NCBI GenBank assembly: GCA_019638255.1
Contig: JAHBUD010000002.1
Span: 228,092 to 292,091, forward strand
Length of the DNA: 64,000 nucleotides
From: Cyclobacteriaceae bacterium
GTDB lineage: Bacteria; Bacteroidota; Bacteroidia; Cytophagales; Cyclobacteriaceae
Direction: 5' to 3'
The notes under the pieces are model-generated. The model saw only the letters and a list, made by a program, of their open reading frames with translations, was not told where the DNA came from and ran no database searches. Shown here in pieces: positions 52,501 through 61,782 of the stretch. Within the stretch, counting starts at the first letter, position 1, and every line of letters starts with the position of its first letter. Both the position numbers and the translations under genes were made by a program.

Positions 52501-55250
52501 TTTTGGTAGTGTGTGGATTTTGTCTTTACGGTCCTTCCGGCAAAGTCGTAGATAACCGTACTGATGTCGGCCACGGTAGTATACAGGTGGTTGTTGCTTC
52601 GGGTTTGTATGGGGCGATCGTACTTGCCATAAAATACCGCGCTGGTCAGCCAGGTGGAAGTGGGGTTTCCTGCAGCATCCAAGACAACGCGTTTGCTACC
52701 AGTAGGCATGTTGCGCACGTTGGTTTGCGCGGTGGTCTCCTGCCCGGAAAGGTGGTTGGTAACAAATGTATAATCGGCTGTACCGTTTCGGTCAAAGTCG
52801 TAGTGGTCATAGTAGTTAACGGTGAGCACTGTGGTGTTTGTTGTGTTTGTCGGGAAGGCGTTGTTCGAGTACCCGTGTGCCGTACTTCCCTGTTCCGTTT
52901 CATACCATGGGGTAGTATCGTAGTTGAGGGCATTAACTGTGCTTTGAAGCGTGGCCTGGTCTGCGCTGCTCGTGTACAGCCCCGAGTAAACCGGACGGTT
53001 GTAGCGGTCGTATTTTATGAACATCCACTTGCCCTGGGCGCGCAAGGTACCGTTTTGGGTAAGCGCCACGCGGTCGTGCTTGTCGTACACTATATACTCT
53101 ACGGCTGACCCCGGCACTTTCTTTTCTATTACTCGGCCCCGGTTGTCGTATTTGTAGGTATAGATCAGCTCGGCCAGGTTTGCAACGGTTACGTAGGTGC
53201 CGCTGCCCAGCACTTCTACGGCCTTGGGCGGTACCTGGTATTTCAGTTGTCCGTTCTCATCGTAAATAAAATAGGTATCCAGCCAGTTGGAGGTGCCCAC
53301 TTCCACTTGCTTCAACACGGTTTGGCCTGCACCGTTGGTATAGGTCCTTACCTTGTTCCCGTTTTCATCGGTGGTAATGCTTACTACAACAGAGCTTGTC
53401 GGGTAATTTCCAGTGGTGGTACCATCAGGCTTCCAGCGCTTCACCACGTAGGTTCCATTGTTCAATGCCATCACATTGCGCACGGTGTGGTTGTTGCCGG
53501 GCTGCCAGGCCGCACCCGGTGCCCCTTGTTCGGTAACTTTTGCATCGGGGGTATTGCGGTGCAGGGTCCTTGCAAAAGGATAACTGTCCGTAACTACATC
53601 GGGTGTATTCTGATAAAACTGGTACTGGTCACTGGTGGTATAGGTGTTGCCTGTGCCCCGGATGGCTGTTTTTTTGTACCGGCCATCGCGGGCCTGGGCC
53701 ACATAGGGCAAATAGGTTGTATCGGTCAACCCTTGCTTGCCAAAGCCGGTAGCCGTAACAATATCGGTTTGGCCGGGCGAAAGGCCCACGGCAATTTGTT
53801 GGAAGGTACGCCCCATGCCATCCTGGTAGCTGACGGATTGCATGATTTCTTTTGGCTCCAGCGCATACAGGGAAGTGCTTGCGGTAACGCCCTCTTTTAA
53901 TATGGAAACCGTGCTTACCGCATTTACCTTTTGCGAATTGTTGGACATGGTAGGGAAAACATAGAACACCTGCTTTACATCCGTTGCCCCGTTCAGCTTT
54001 ACGGTGTATAAACCTTGTTCGTTAACCGTGTGGGTTTGCTGGGTGGCCCCGCTGATTTCCGTAGTGCCCTTAAACCATTTGTAAGATGATCCCGCGTTGG
54101 CGGTCAACTGCAACGAACTGGCATACGGGAGATGGAGTACTTCCAGCGTTACAGGCGTGGATGTAACCTCGGAACACGACCCGCTTTTTACCACGGCACG
54201 GTACTGCCGGGTTTCGGGCAGCATAAAATAATTCCAGGAGGTTTTCCCGGCCGATTTATCGGCAAGCTGCCACCCCGCGCCCGTGTTATATTCCCACCGC
54301 ACAACCGATCCGGTATGGCCGGCCAAGGTAAGGGTGCCTTTTGGTGAGAATTCACCGGTGGCATCATGCACCGTTGATGAGGCCGCCCCGCCAACCGATA
54401 CCGGGTCTACGGTAACCTCTGCGGGGGCACGCTGCGGGCTTTCGCAGGTGGGCGAGTTGCTGTTGTAGGTGCTGGCATAAAAGGTGGTGTTGCCCGTTAC
54501 CGATGGCGAATAGGTGGTGCCGGTATGCAGCACCGATCCGCCCGAAGGGGCATTGTACCAGCGTATGGTATGGCCGGCCGTATTCGGGGAAGGTGTTGCC
54601 GTGAGCGTAACCTGCCCGCTGCCACAGCGGCTGGCGCCCGTTGCCACAGGGGTTTTCGGGCCGATGTCAACATGGTCGGTAGGCAATGCAGCGCTCCAGC
54701 ATGAAGTACAAACCGAACTGCGCGAGCGCAAATAATACGTCCCTGCCGTGGTAACGGTATTGGTTGTCGTGCTGTTGGCCGTAGATGTCCCGGAAGAGGA
54801 GCTTTGCCAAAACCAGGCTTCGTTGGTGAGCTTGGGCGGAACGCTTCGCGTAATGACGGTGTTGGAACAATTATAGGTGTAGGTAAACGAAGCGCCCGGT
54901 GTCGACAATGCCATACAGGTAATGGTGGCCGTCAGGGTATGGATTACCGTTGACCCATTCCGGAATGATAACGTGCCGGAGGCGGGGCATGCCCAAGTAA
55001 CGGTAACGTAATGGTTAAAACCGGAATGCGATTGTGATACGATGGTCCCGTTTGAGGCAATGAAATTGGGGTTAGCGTACATCACATCGTCAAAAAGGGA
55101 ATAATTGTGCGTGGTGTTTGCTGTTACAGACGTAGGGCCCGATATACTCTGTCCCGATACGGTCATGCCCGTTGCGAAAACGGCCACCGCCAGTAAAACC
55201 ACTATGCGGTAGGCCGTGCGTTGGAAGGTGTTGATGGTCGTGTTTCTCAT
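49569..55250 (-). CDS. Giant secreted YD-repeat/RHS protein with probable C-terminal toxin
   Basis: A 1893-residue exported protein (signal ending MTVSGQS). The N-terminal third holds Ig/PKD-like beta domains; about residue 470 begins a region typical of Bacteroidota YD proteins (SVSYQDGMGRTFQQIAVGL), then repeats such as YKYDNRGRVIEKKV and YDKHDRVALTQNG. The RHS core ends with REYDPALGRMNAVDPMASKY and YNDPSG (about 1570). The final 317 residues are the variable tip, with HVHHWAW (about 1813) and NQMWNLKPI (about 1836), a histidine-rich pattern suggestive of an HNH-like nuclease. The RHS shell would encapsulate the toxin. It overlaps the preceding gene by 4 bases. Confidence 0.9.
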   Translation of the reverse strand: MRNTTINTFQRTAYRIVVLLAVAVFATGMTVSGQSISGPTSVTANTTHNYSLFDDVMYANPNFIASNGTIVSQSHSGFNHYVTVTWACPASGTLSFRNGSTVIHTLTATITCMALSTPGASFTYTYNCSNTVITRSVPPKLTNEAWFWQSSSSGTSTANSTTTNTVTTAGTYYLRSRSSVCTSCWSAALPTDHVDIGPKTPVATGASRCGSGQVTLTATPSPNTAGHTIRWYNAPSGGSVLHTGTTYSPSVTGNTTFYASTYNSNSPTCESPQRAPAEVTVDPVSVGGAASSTVHDATGEFSPKGTLTLAGHTGSVVRWEYNTGAGWQLADKSAGKTSWNYFMLPETRQYRAVVKSGSCSEVTSTPVTLEVLHLPYASSLQLTANAGSSYKWFKGTTEISGATQQTHTVNEQGLYTVKLNGATDVKQVFYVFPTMSNNSQKVNAVSTVSILKEGVTASTSLYALEPKEIMQSVSYQDGMGRTFQQIAVGLSPGQTDIVTATGFGKQGLTDTTYLPYVAQARDGRYKKTAIRGTGNTYTTSDQYQFYQNTPDVVTDSYPFARTLHRNTPDAKVTEQGAPGAAWQPGNNHTVRNVMALNNGTYVVKRWKPDGTTTGNYPTSSVVVSITTDENGNKVRTYTNGAGQTVLKQVEVGTSNWLDTYFIYDENGQLKYQVPPKAVEVLGSGTYVTVANLAELIYTYKYDNRGRVIEKKVPGSAVEYIVYDKHDRVALTQNGTLRAQGKWMFIKYDRYNRPVYSGLYTSSADQATLQSTVNALNYDTTPWYETEQGSTAHGYSNNAFPTNTTNTTVLTVNYYDHYDFDRNGTADYTFVTNHLSGQETTAQTNVRNMPTGSKRVVLDAAGNPTSTWLTSAVFYGKYDRPIQTRSNNHLYTTVADISTVIYDFAGRTVKTKSTHYQNASTSVALVDRPEYDHAGRVLRLFRSINGGAEQLLVEYGHNALGQVVTKKLHSTGSGQWLQQVDLTYTIRGWLKQINDPANLGNDYYAQELVYETAGGMGNTPYYNGNISAIKWKGMGGSTSGAEGQRSYKYTYDKSDRLTAAVFQAHGGSSWNAEVNTLNESQAYDKNGNITALTRAQNLKGITVVNNVPTVTASAQTIDNLTYTYASHSTGTQNTNRLRKVEDSITGSAGAAGFVNGANTAEEYTYTTAGSLLKDDNKGISSITYNFLGKPQVVNFTDGRKVDYVYDASGTKLTMKTWQGTTLLTTTNYSGSFVYEGATPQLSYFGSPEGRVVKNGSNFEYQYALADHQGNTRVVFSSVAPAPVSKIATFEGNGGDNSAEFSNVNNVVTSTAANHTPGGSKVVRMNQSYRVGPAKSVRVYAGDVIDAEVWAYYESGSGYGTSAPLVSVIMGAVATAFGGVSAGGGESGAIFNGVDNAFGAFGLAGNQGDNVPAAYLNYILFDQQYNVMNMGWRPVTTASSWAKAKLSFDPINIHEAGFIFVYLSYENESNNWVYFDDFKVTHSKSRIVQYNEYYPFGMQTASSWTRENATGNQFLYNAGSELNNTTSNYEMFFREYDPALGRMNAVDPMASKYASLTPYNYSFNDPVTYNDPSGAEPPQGYGSRSPYHTFYTYDDRVDYYPRGEYNYGTTSSLGSHFGGRSGSLTDWGYSPSSLATVTIGNLTIDLNRLPDGIHMFNFIDGMTNWDLYRGLSGDIYMQQTDYYTNGDRTRYINSQLNILVGDVVIGSYSFHDPNAGFDWRKTWGAYFDALKNQDLIPDWVPVLGSVESMVQAYDRGDGWAVAGNFALAVSDMALVKSIATGIGKGGLKLLGKNYKWWNSTRKFLGTNGFAERGQHVHHWAWARNGAKSGNDLSWWAKNQMWNLKPIPKIEGMTYDMVHKAIEGKILGWPLYKRLYYGMPSWPVTSTISSVGRLID

Positions 55251-55666
55251 GGCGCTATCGGGTTAACTTCCTCTATCGTGAAGCGTTGGCGGATTCCGTA
55301 GGGATTGCCCTTGGAAAAATCGATCGTGACAAAGACACCTTTGCTGGTACGTTCAAAGATTATCTGCCCTTGCGAACCGTCCTGGCTTACCGTATAGGTA
55401 ACCTTACCGGCCTGCTTTATATCCTGCCATGTGCCCTTGCGTTCGGTGATCCCGAAGCGCTGCGCAACGGTGCCGTTCCGTTGCAACCACTCCACCTGTT
55501 GATCGTCAGCGGTTACGAAGTAGCACGATTGTGCCAGGCGACTGCTTGTTTTTATGTCCTCCGAGCCTATAGAAGACCATTTCAATTTTGATGAATGGAT
55601 ATCCTGTGCATGGATTTTCAGCACCGGCATACTCATCAACACAAGGCAAAGGGCAAACCTGTTCAT
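55247..55666 (-). CDS. Small secreted protein of the YD-repeat operon
   Basis: A 139-residue exported protein. I use the ATG at 55666 (MNRFALCLVLMSMPVLKIHA, then Gln-Asp), which places the signal peptide first; an in-frame extension to 55699 would overlap the gene upstream. The mature part is predicted all-beta (GKVTYTVSQDGSQGQIIFER, FVTIDFSKGNPYGIRQRFTI). I do not recognise it. It lies 16 bases after one YD gene and overlaps the next by 4, so it may be an accessory of the pair. Confidence 0.75.
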   Translation of the reverse strand: MNRFALCLVLMSMPVLKIHAQDIHSSKLKWSSIGSEDIKTSSRLAQSCYFVTADDQQVEWLQRNGTVAQRFGITERKGTWQDIKQAGKVTYTVSQDGSQGQIIFERTSKGVFVTIDFSKGNPYGIRQRFTIEEVNPIAP

Positions 55667-55682
55667 AAGGGGTAGTTTAAGG

Positions 55683-58600
55683 CTATTGGCAAGGTTCATT
55701 GTTTACATAGGTTATGGTGGCGTACAAATCCGTTTCGATAGTCAACCCACCACTGTCCGGGCATGTAAAATTTGCATACGTCTCCGTGACAATACACCGT
55801 ATGGTGTAATCGCCACCTCCCATAGCGTGCTCGATGCTGGGCAAATCCAAGTCGTTGGTCAATGCATACCAGTCGCCCTGTGAAAGAATTGACCACCTAA
55901 ACTTTACTGTAATCCCATCGCCAGAGGGGTAGCTGAGTATCGAAAATGTTTTGTTGGTGTCATCCGAATTGCAGGAATAGTTGATGTATGGATCTGTCTG
56001 TGCTGCATGGGTTACCCTTATAAAGGGCGGTATTTGACGTTTGTCAACACAAATGGTTTGCGTGTAAGAGGCCTCACCATAATTGGAGCTGACCGTGAGC
56101 TTGACATTGTACTGGCCCACCGCTGGAAAGGTGAACTGAAGGGTGGAGTTGCTGCCGGTCCCGATCTGGCCAGCCCCATCTTGTACTACCTCCCAGGCAT
56201 AGGTAACCTCCAGGCAATTTTCACCTGCCGTAAATGTTACCTGCTGACCGGCCTGGAAAATTGTTGTGTTGGAAGAAAAATTTGCATTAAGGGTCGGGGG
56301 GACTTCGGCCTGGAAAATATATTCGTTGCGCTGTATCAGGTTACGGTGGCGGTCAAAGGTGTGCTGTAGCCTGCCGTATTCGTCATAGGTATACGTGATG
56401 GAATTGCCCCTGTCGTCTGTCGCAGAGGTAACGCCCGTAACCGGTTTGAAGGTACTCAACGCCACCCGTGCTGATGTAGGCATAAATACGATATCATCAA
56501 TAATTGCCGTGTGGCTCGATACTTTTACTTCAAGCTGGAAGGCATTGGAAACGCTTGCCATATTCATTTCGCCCTCCAGATACACCCATGTATTATTGAC
56601 TGGGTTGGAAAGGTTAAGCGAAGCTTGGGTTGTGCTTCCATTCTTCGCATTGAACGTTATTGTGGTTGACTGTGCCGCCTTTACCCAGCAAGATACCCTG
56701 TATTTGCTTTCACCTTTTACAATCAGGTTTGTTGATGACGACAGCAACGGGTTACTGGTCGTAAGCAGGTACGCCTTTTCACCGGTCCAGCCCGCTTCTG
56801 CTGCCCCAATCGGGTTCAAACCCCTTCCGGTATGCATTTCAAAGCCTTCATAAATGGCGTGTTGGGCTTTTGCATTATAGAAAGTGGCCACGGGCAATGA
56901 GTAGTCAAGGGCATAGTGATGGCCTACTTTGTTCCGTTTGTTGTCTTGCTCATTGATGAGGTAACCATTGCCATCATACTCCTTCAGGGTTTTGACTAGA
57001 AAATAATTGCCATCAGGATGCAGGTTCTGCCCAACAATTGTTGCCTCCGTAATGGTGCCAATACCCTGTGGAAACGCATACAGGTAATAGGGCAATATGC
57101 GGCCACCGCCATAATCCCGGTAGGTTACCAGTTCGGCACCGACTACTTTTTGTGTCCCGCCCGGTGGCGTGTACCGCTGGATGCGCTCAACAATTTCACC
57201 GTGGCGAAAATTATCATTCAATGCCTTTAACGCAATGCTGGCCGTATCGGTAGGTACGGTCAGGTTGAAATTCTTTGCATACCTTATTTTCTCCTGCTTG
57301 ACAGAGCCATCCGTATTGGTGGTGGTGATGGTCTCTAAAAATGCATCGCTGTTGTACGCATAGGCGGTGGTACTTTGAATGTGTACGGAAGGGTTTTCTT
57401 CGCCCATCTCTTTTACGGTTTCAGTGCTCACGAGCTTAACCCGGCCAGTCAACATTTCATATTGCCCAAAATGGTAGGTGTTGCCGATTTTCTCAAAGGC
57501 CAACCCCTTTAGGGTTGAAGGGTTCTTGGTGAGCACGGTATAGGTAATTGTGCGTTCCCTGACCAGGGTTCCTGTTTCGGAATATTCCTCGACCTTGGCC
57601 AGTTGCCCCCGGGCAAAATCAAAATTGCTTGATGGTGCAAAGGGTAACGTATAATATCCATTTTTCAAATTGCCTGCCGGTGGGCAACCCAGTGAAGCAC
57701 TCCGGGCAATTTTACTTTTCGTGGCCTTCCAAATCCCATCTTCCGTTGAAGGATATGTTCCTGGGATTTCAAATTCAAGGACCCTTCTTCCCTGGCCCGG
57801 GATCTTTTCAACTACGCGTGTGTACAATACCTCCGGTGGCTCCCCCAGCAAGGTCACTGAGCGGATAACTGAATCCCCGGTTGCAAAAGCATATGCGGGC
57901 GGATATAATATCTTCCCGCTACTGGAATTGTCGGACAATACATACTCGTACTCCTTGGTGACCTGGCGGTAGGCACCGTGCTCGGTGGGCTCCTTTCCAA
58001 CGGCCGCCTCCCCTCCACTGGTGATCAATTTCTTAACCCGCAAACCCCCACCGTTAAGTTCTCCACTTACCCCTGTCTCTTTATATTTGTTCAGCTCATA
58101 CTCTATGGCCGTATAGCCCCCGCTCGGCCAGTCAATCTTCTCCAAAGCACCAAAAGCCGTAAAAGATTGGACAGGTGCCCGGTTGTTACCGGTATAGGTA
58201 TTTGTAGGCGTGCCATTTTGGGTAACTCGTAGCCGTTTCCCATCCGACTGTGAACTGTAAAAGTAAACGGTGGGTATATTTTTATTGTCGCTCACACCAT
58301 TATAGAAGCCGTACCAATCCTGTTTGAAGTTGCTTTTCCATGGAACGTCCACGGTCTCACCGGAAAGGTTAACGGCTGAATAGTTGAAGCGGTAGGAAGG
58401 GTACGCCTTACAATTTACGATCTGCTTGATCTCCCGAAGGAATGATTTAGTGTGCTTAACCTCATGGTTATCGGAAACAGAATACATCGATACATAATCA
58501 AAATTATATTCTCGGGCATCACTTTGGTTGGTGGCCCCGAACTTGACATGCTTGATCAGGCCATTGGTCCACACAAATTCAATCCGGTAATTTTTGAGCG

Positions 58601-59495
58601 AAACCTGATGGATGTACCGGGGGGTCACGCGCTCCTGCACAAAATAAATCGTGTCGGCCGAATTGCTTGCCGATTGCTTTATCCGTGTAACATATCGGTT
58701 GCTTGTTGCTTCTTCGCCTTGGTTATAACTGAACGTGGCCAGGGTCCCCGTGGCAGTTGATTGCACTGCTGTCAACAGCCAGGTGGCCGTATACGTCAGC
58801 TCGGTATCGTATTGATTGAATTCGGTAAGGAAATAGGCTGGGTTAATCAACGGCTTCCAACGGATGGCCTTCCGCTTTACTGGCTCCACCAGGTCAAAGG
58901 TGTAGAGCATTCCGGTATTGTTCTTTACGGTAAATCCGGTTATTACCTGGTTGGCATCCTTTAACACTGTAATGGATATATCCTGGTGGGTCAACAATTT
59001 TGGCAATCCATCCGTGCCAAAAACAAATTGTGCACTTAAACCCGGTGCACTGACGTAAAATATATCCGGCTCGGTATCATTCACGTACCCCCTGCCCACC
59101 AGGAAGTTCCAATCATTTTGTTCATCGGTACATATCGAAAGGTTGTCGTCACTGCCGGAGGTGAAGTTGTTTACCGCTGTTGCGTTTGAGTTGAACAACC
59201 AACCCTTTCGTGAATCACCGGACACGTTATAGTCATCCGGCAGCCCGCGCAGCATCCGTGTCACCGCGCCACCCACTGACAGGTTCCAACCCAGGCCACA
59301 AGCACCACCGCCCTCGGATACCCGAAGCGCGTTGCCGTGGTGATAAATGCCGACTGGCACGGATACATCCAGGGCCTGGATGCTGCCCAAGGGAATGGAT
59401 AACTGGAACCGGCCCGATACCGGATCGACAACCTGACTGTTGACAACGTGTACGTGGGCAAGTATAAATAGGGTAATGGCTGACCAATAGCGCAT
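55683..59495 (-). CDS. Secreted YD-repeat/SpvB-like shell protein with PKD domain
   Basis: A 1270-residue exported protein (signal MRYWSAITLFILAHVHVVNS). The start of the mature chain (DPVSGRFQLSIPLGSIQALD, GGGACGLGWNLSVGGAVTR) is the pattern of SpvB/Tc-toxin-like N-termini. YD-type beta repeats make up the middle (DDRGNSITYTYDEYGRLQHT). A PKD domain lies near the C-terminus (about 1105-1180, SSNTTIFQAGQQVTFTAGEN). There is no RHS core or toxin tip, so it may be the partner shell or surface tether for the larger YD protein. It is the first gene of the four-gene operon, divergent from a response regulator. Confidence 0.88.
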   Translation of the reverse strand: MRYWSAITLFILAHVHVVNSQVVDPVSGRFQLSIPLGSIQALDVSVPVGIYHHGNALRVSEGGGACGLGWNLSVGGAVTRMLRGLPDDYNVSGDSRKGWLFNSNATAVNNFTSGSDDNLSICTDEQNDWNFLVGRGYVNDTEPDIFYVSAPGLSAQFVFGTDGLPKLLTHQDISITVLKDANQVITGFTVKNNTGMLYTFDLVEPVKRKAIRWKPLINPAYFLTEFNQYDTELTYTATWLLTAVQSTATGTLATFSYNQGEEATSNRYVTRIKQSASNSADTIYFVQERVTPRYIHQVSLKNYRIEFVWTNGLIKHVKFGATNQSDAREYNFDYVSMYSVSDNHEVKHTKSFLREIKQIVNCKAYPSYRFNYSAVNLSGETVDVPWKSNFKQDWYGFYNGVSDNKNIPTVYFYSSQSDGKRLRVTQNGTPTNTYTGNNRAPVQSFTAFGALEKIDWPSGGYTAIEYELNKYKETGVSGELNGGGLRVKKLITSGGEAAVGKEPTEHGAYRQVTKEYEYVLSDNSSSGKILYPPAYAFATGDSVIRSVTLLGEPPEVLYTRVVEKIPGQGRRVLEFEIPGTYPSTEDGIWKATKSKIARSASLGCPPAGNLKNGYYTLPFAPSSNFDFARGQLAKVEEYSETGTLVRERTITYTVLTKNPSTLKGLAFEKIGNTYHFGQYEMLTGRVKLVSTETVKEMGEENPSVHIQSTTAYAYNSDAFLETITTTNTDGSVKQEKIRYAKNFNLTVPTDTASIALKALNDNFRHGEIVERIQRYTPPGGTQKVVGAELVTYRDYGGGRILPYYLYAFPQGIGTITEATIVGQNLHPDGNYFLVKTLKEYDGNGYLINEQDNKRNKVGHHYALDYSLPVATFYNAKAQHAIYEGFEMHTGRGLNPIGAAEAGWTGEKAYLLTTSNPLLSSSTNLIVKGESKYRVSCWVKAAQSTTITFNAKNGSTTQASLNLSNPVNNTWVYLEGEMNMASVSNAFQLEVKVSSHTAIIDDIVFMPTSARVALSTFKPVTGVTSATDDRGNSITYTYDEYGRLQHTFDRHRNLIQRNEYIFQAEVPPTLNANFSSNTTIFQAGQQVTFTAGENCLEVTYAWEVVQDGAGQIGTGSNSTLQFTFPAVGQYNVKLTVSSNYGEASYTQTICVDKRQIPPFIRVTHAAQTDPYINYSCNSDDTNKTFSILSYPSGDGITVKFRWSILSQGDWYALTNDLDLPSIEHAMGGGDYTIRCIVTETYANFTCPDSGGLTIETDLYATITYVNNEPCQ

Positions 59496-59595
59496 GGCGT
59501 TAGGTTTAGGTTGTGCTTAGGTAAGTGATTTCAAATTAAACGGATGTCCGTAACTCATACCCGACTTTATGCCGTTGATTCTTACACTAAAAAAA

Positions 59596-59615
59596 TTGTC
59601 GTAGAATTACGACAA
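59596..59615. promoter_or_regulatory. 20-bp dyad between the YD operon and response regulator
   Basis: TTGTCGTAGAATTACGACAA has perfect 8-bp arms (TTGTCGTA/TACGACAA) around GAAT. It lies 100 bases before the YD gene start and 122 before the response regulator start. Size and symmetry fit a LuxR-type dimer site; I found no clear TAnnTTTG element to place it relative to a promoter. Confidence 0.6.
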
Positions 59616-59737
59616 CGTCAAGGTTTTTGAAGGTGTTTAGGCGGATTGGATTTTGGAAATCCTGCAAAATGAAAATAAACCTTACATGATTTGAAGGTGT
59701 ATGTTTTGTGTTCAAAAAAATTTAATGCTTACATAAT

Positions 59738-60364
59738 ATGCCCGGTGGAATTACTGTTCTCGTGGCTGATGACCATCCTGTTTACCGGAGGGGTATTATT
59801 GATTACCTGAAAACCACCCGGATTGCGGACAACTTTCTTGAAGCAGCCAACGGCCATCAGGTAATTCAATTATCTGAGGAATTTAAAATCAACTTCTTCT
59901 TACTGGATGTCGAAATGCCCGGTCCCAACGGGTATGAAACCGCTAAACTTTTAATGGCTAAAGATCCGGAAGCCCGTATCATTATTAACACCATGCACGA
60001 TGGCCTTGCCTTAGTGAAGAATTTACTGCGTGTTGGCGTTAAAGGTTTTGTGCTTAAAGGAGAAGACACTGAGCGATTGGAAGAAGCTTTTCACTCGGTC
60101 AGGGACGGAAAAACCTACATAAGTCCAAAACTAAAGCTCACGCTGCCCGGGGAAACAGAAGAACTCCCGGGTATGGAATTTACTCCCATTGAACTCGAAC
60201 TGGTTAAATTATTAAGCAAGGGTTATCCCAGTAGTGAAATCGCTAAAGAGCTTGAAATTTCAATCCGCACTGCCGAAACCTATCGACACCGGTTGATCAA
60301 AAGACTGAAAGTAGCCAACGCTGTGGAACTGGTGGAGTTCTTTCACAAAAATGGGTTGATGTAG
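59738..60364 (+). CDS. NarL/LuxR-type response regulator
   Basis: A 208-residue two-domain regulator. Receiver: acidic pocket Asp11-Asp12, phosphorylation site Asp57 (FFLLDVEMPG), Thr85 and Lys107 (GFVLKGED). The C-terminal LuxR helix-turn-helix spans about 148-205 (ELVKLLSKGYPSSEIAKELE, SIRTAETYRHRLIKRLKVAN). No cognate kinase lies nearby. It is divergent from the YD-repeat operon with a dyad in between, so it probably controls that operon or itself. It is carried inside the transposon. Confidence 0.93.
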   Translation: MPGGITVLVADDHPVYRRGIIDYLKTTRIADNFLEAANGHQVIQLSEEFKINFFLLDVEMPGPNGYETAKLLMAKDPEARIIINTMHDGLALVKNLLRVGVKGFVLKGEDTERLEEAFHSVRDGKTYISPKLKLTLPGETEELPGMEFTPIELELVKLLSKGYPSSEIAKELEISIRTAETYRHRLIKRLKVANAVELVEFFHKNGLM

Positions 60365-60443
60365 GACTAACCGACACCTATCAGATTACTCTTTATTCCT
60401 GTCAGGTAATGATTTGTGTTGGATTTACCTTAACTTCAAGTTC

Positions 60444-61532
60444 ATGCCCCGCTACTACACCATTAAAAATTATGCAAAGCCTGTTCGAAACCGGGTATTG
60501 GAACGCTTGCTCGATTTACGGCAGCAGTTGAATTCAACTGTTCCTCCATCAAAACCAGACTCCCTGCTGTTGGCAACCTGGAACATTCGCGATTTTGATT
60601 CCAATAAATTCAAGCATGGACCGCGCCTTAAGGAATCATTCCACTATATAGCCGAAATAATCGCACGCTTTGACCTGGTGGCAGTCCAGGAAATTAATCG
60701 CGACTTAGCCCCGTTAAAAAATCTAATGTACTTACTGGGAAATGATTGGGACTTTATCATGACAGGGGTTACCGAGGGCTCTTCTGGTAACGATGAACGC
60801 ATGGCTTATCTCTTCAACACTAAACGTGTACGCTTTACCAACCTGGCCGGCCAGGTAGTATTACCAAAAAAAGATTTAGTTACTGAAGACGGTCTCCAGT
60901 TTGCCCGCACTCCCTATGTTGCCAGCTTTCAGGCAGGATGGTTTAAATTCAACCTGTGCACCGTTCACATCTATTTTGGAAGCGAGTCGGGGGCCGCACT
61001 TGACAGAAGGGTTCAGGAAATCAATAAAATTGCAGCGCACTTCAAAAAACTGAACCAAAAAGAACCAGGAGACTATATCTTATTGGGTGACTTTAACATC
61101 GTTAGCCCCAAACACAAAACCATGGAGGCTCTAAGGAAAAATGGCTTTGCAATACCGGCTCCATTGCAAAACATCACCACCAACCTCTCGCGTAACAAAT
61201 ACTACGATCAGATCGCATTCAAACAATCAGACAAACGCCTGGAGTTTGGTCAGGCCGGTGTGTTTGATTACCGGTGCGCAGTATTTCGAAATGAAGATTT
61301 TGAAGCTTATTATGAGGATATGCCTGCTTCATTCCGGGACTTTCATACTAAAGGCAGAAAGAAAGGCCAACGCAGAACCAAGGCCGAGAAAGAGGATTAC
61401 TATAAGAAAGAATGGATATCCTGGCAAATGTCGGATCACTTGCTCTTATGGAGTGAATTGAAAGTAGATTTCACCAATGATTACCTAAAGAGCCTATTTC
61501 CCGGAGAAAAGGCGTTGGCAGATTTTCCGTAA
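60444..61532 (+). CDS. Endonuclease/exonuclease/phosphatase-family protein
   Basis: A 362-residue cytoplasmic protein; I use the ATG at 60444 (MPRYYTIKNYAKPV), ten codons after a less likely TTG. It has the metal-dependent phosphodiesterase fold: TWNIRDF (Asn47), VQEINR (Glu83), CTVHIYFG (His175), LGDFNIV (Asp216, Asn218) and MSDHLLL near residue 345. Family substrates range from DNA and RNA to sphingolipids and phosphates; the sequence does not decide between them. It follows the response regulator on the same strand by 80 bases. Confidence 0.88.
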   Translation: MPRYYTIKNYAKPVRNRVLERLLDLRQQLNSTVPPSKPDSLLLATWNIRDFDSNKFKHGPRLKESFHYIAEIIARFDLVAVQEINRDLAPLKNLMYLLGNDWDFIMTGVTEGSSGNDERMAYLFNTKRVRFTNLAGQVVLPKKDLVTEDGLQFARTPYVASFQAGWFKFNLCTVHIYFGSESGAALDRRVQEINKIAAHFKKLNQKEPGDYILLGDFNIVSPKHKTMEALRKNGFAIPAPLQNITTNLSRNKYYDQIAFKQSDKRLEFGQAGVFDYRCAVFRNEDFEAYYEDMPASFRDFHTKGRKKGQRRTKAEKEDYYKKEWISWQMSDHLLLWSELKVDFTNDYLKSLFPGEKALADFP

Positions 61533-61782
61533 GAATACTTTTTTCATACCTGATCACGCTTAGAAAGGAATTCAAAATCCTATCGGATGCTCAGGCCAAT
61601 TGAGGGACTTCTAGCGGTCAATTACTTTTTTTGTGGATGTGCGTAGCGGTGGGTCAAGGCAAGAGCCCGGCCATTTAGGTTTTACTTGCACTACATTTCT
61701 TACCCCTCGAACCTTCATGGGTTTATATAGCCCCTAGCTTTTTAATGTTAAACGTATAAGGATTTTTTGGAGGAGCGAGGTG

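Noticed and set aside
52122..53108. Long plus-strand frame of 328 codons opposite the giant YD-repeat gene, with others at 51980-52432 and 53247-53900
   Set aside because: They lie antisense within a convincing YD-repeat coding region and show no domain or signal; GC-rich repetitive genes often leave the opposite strand open.
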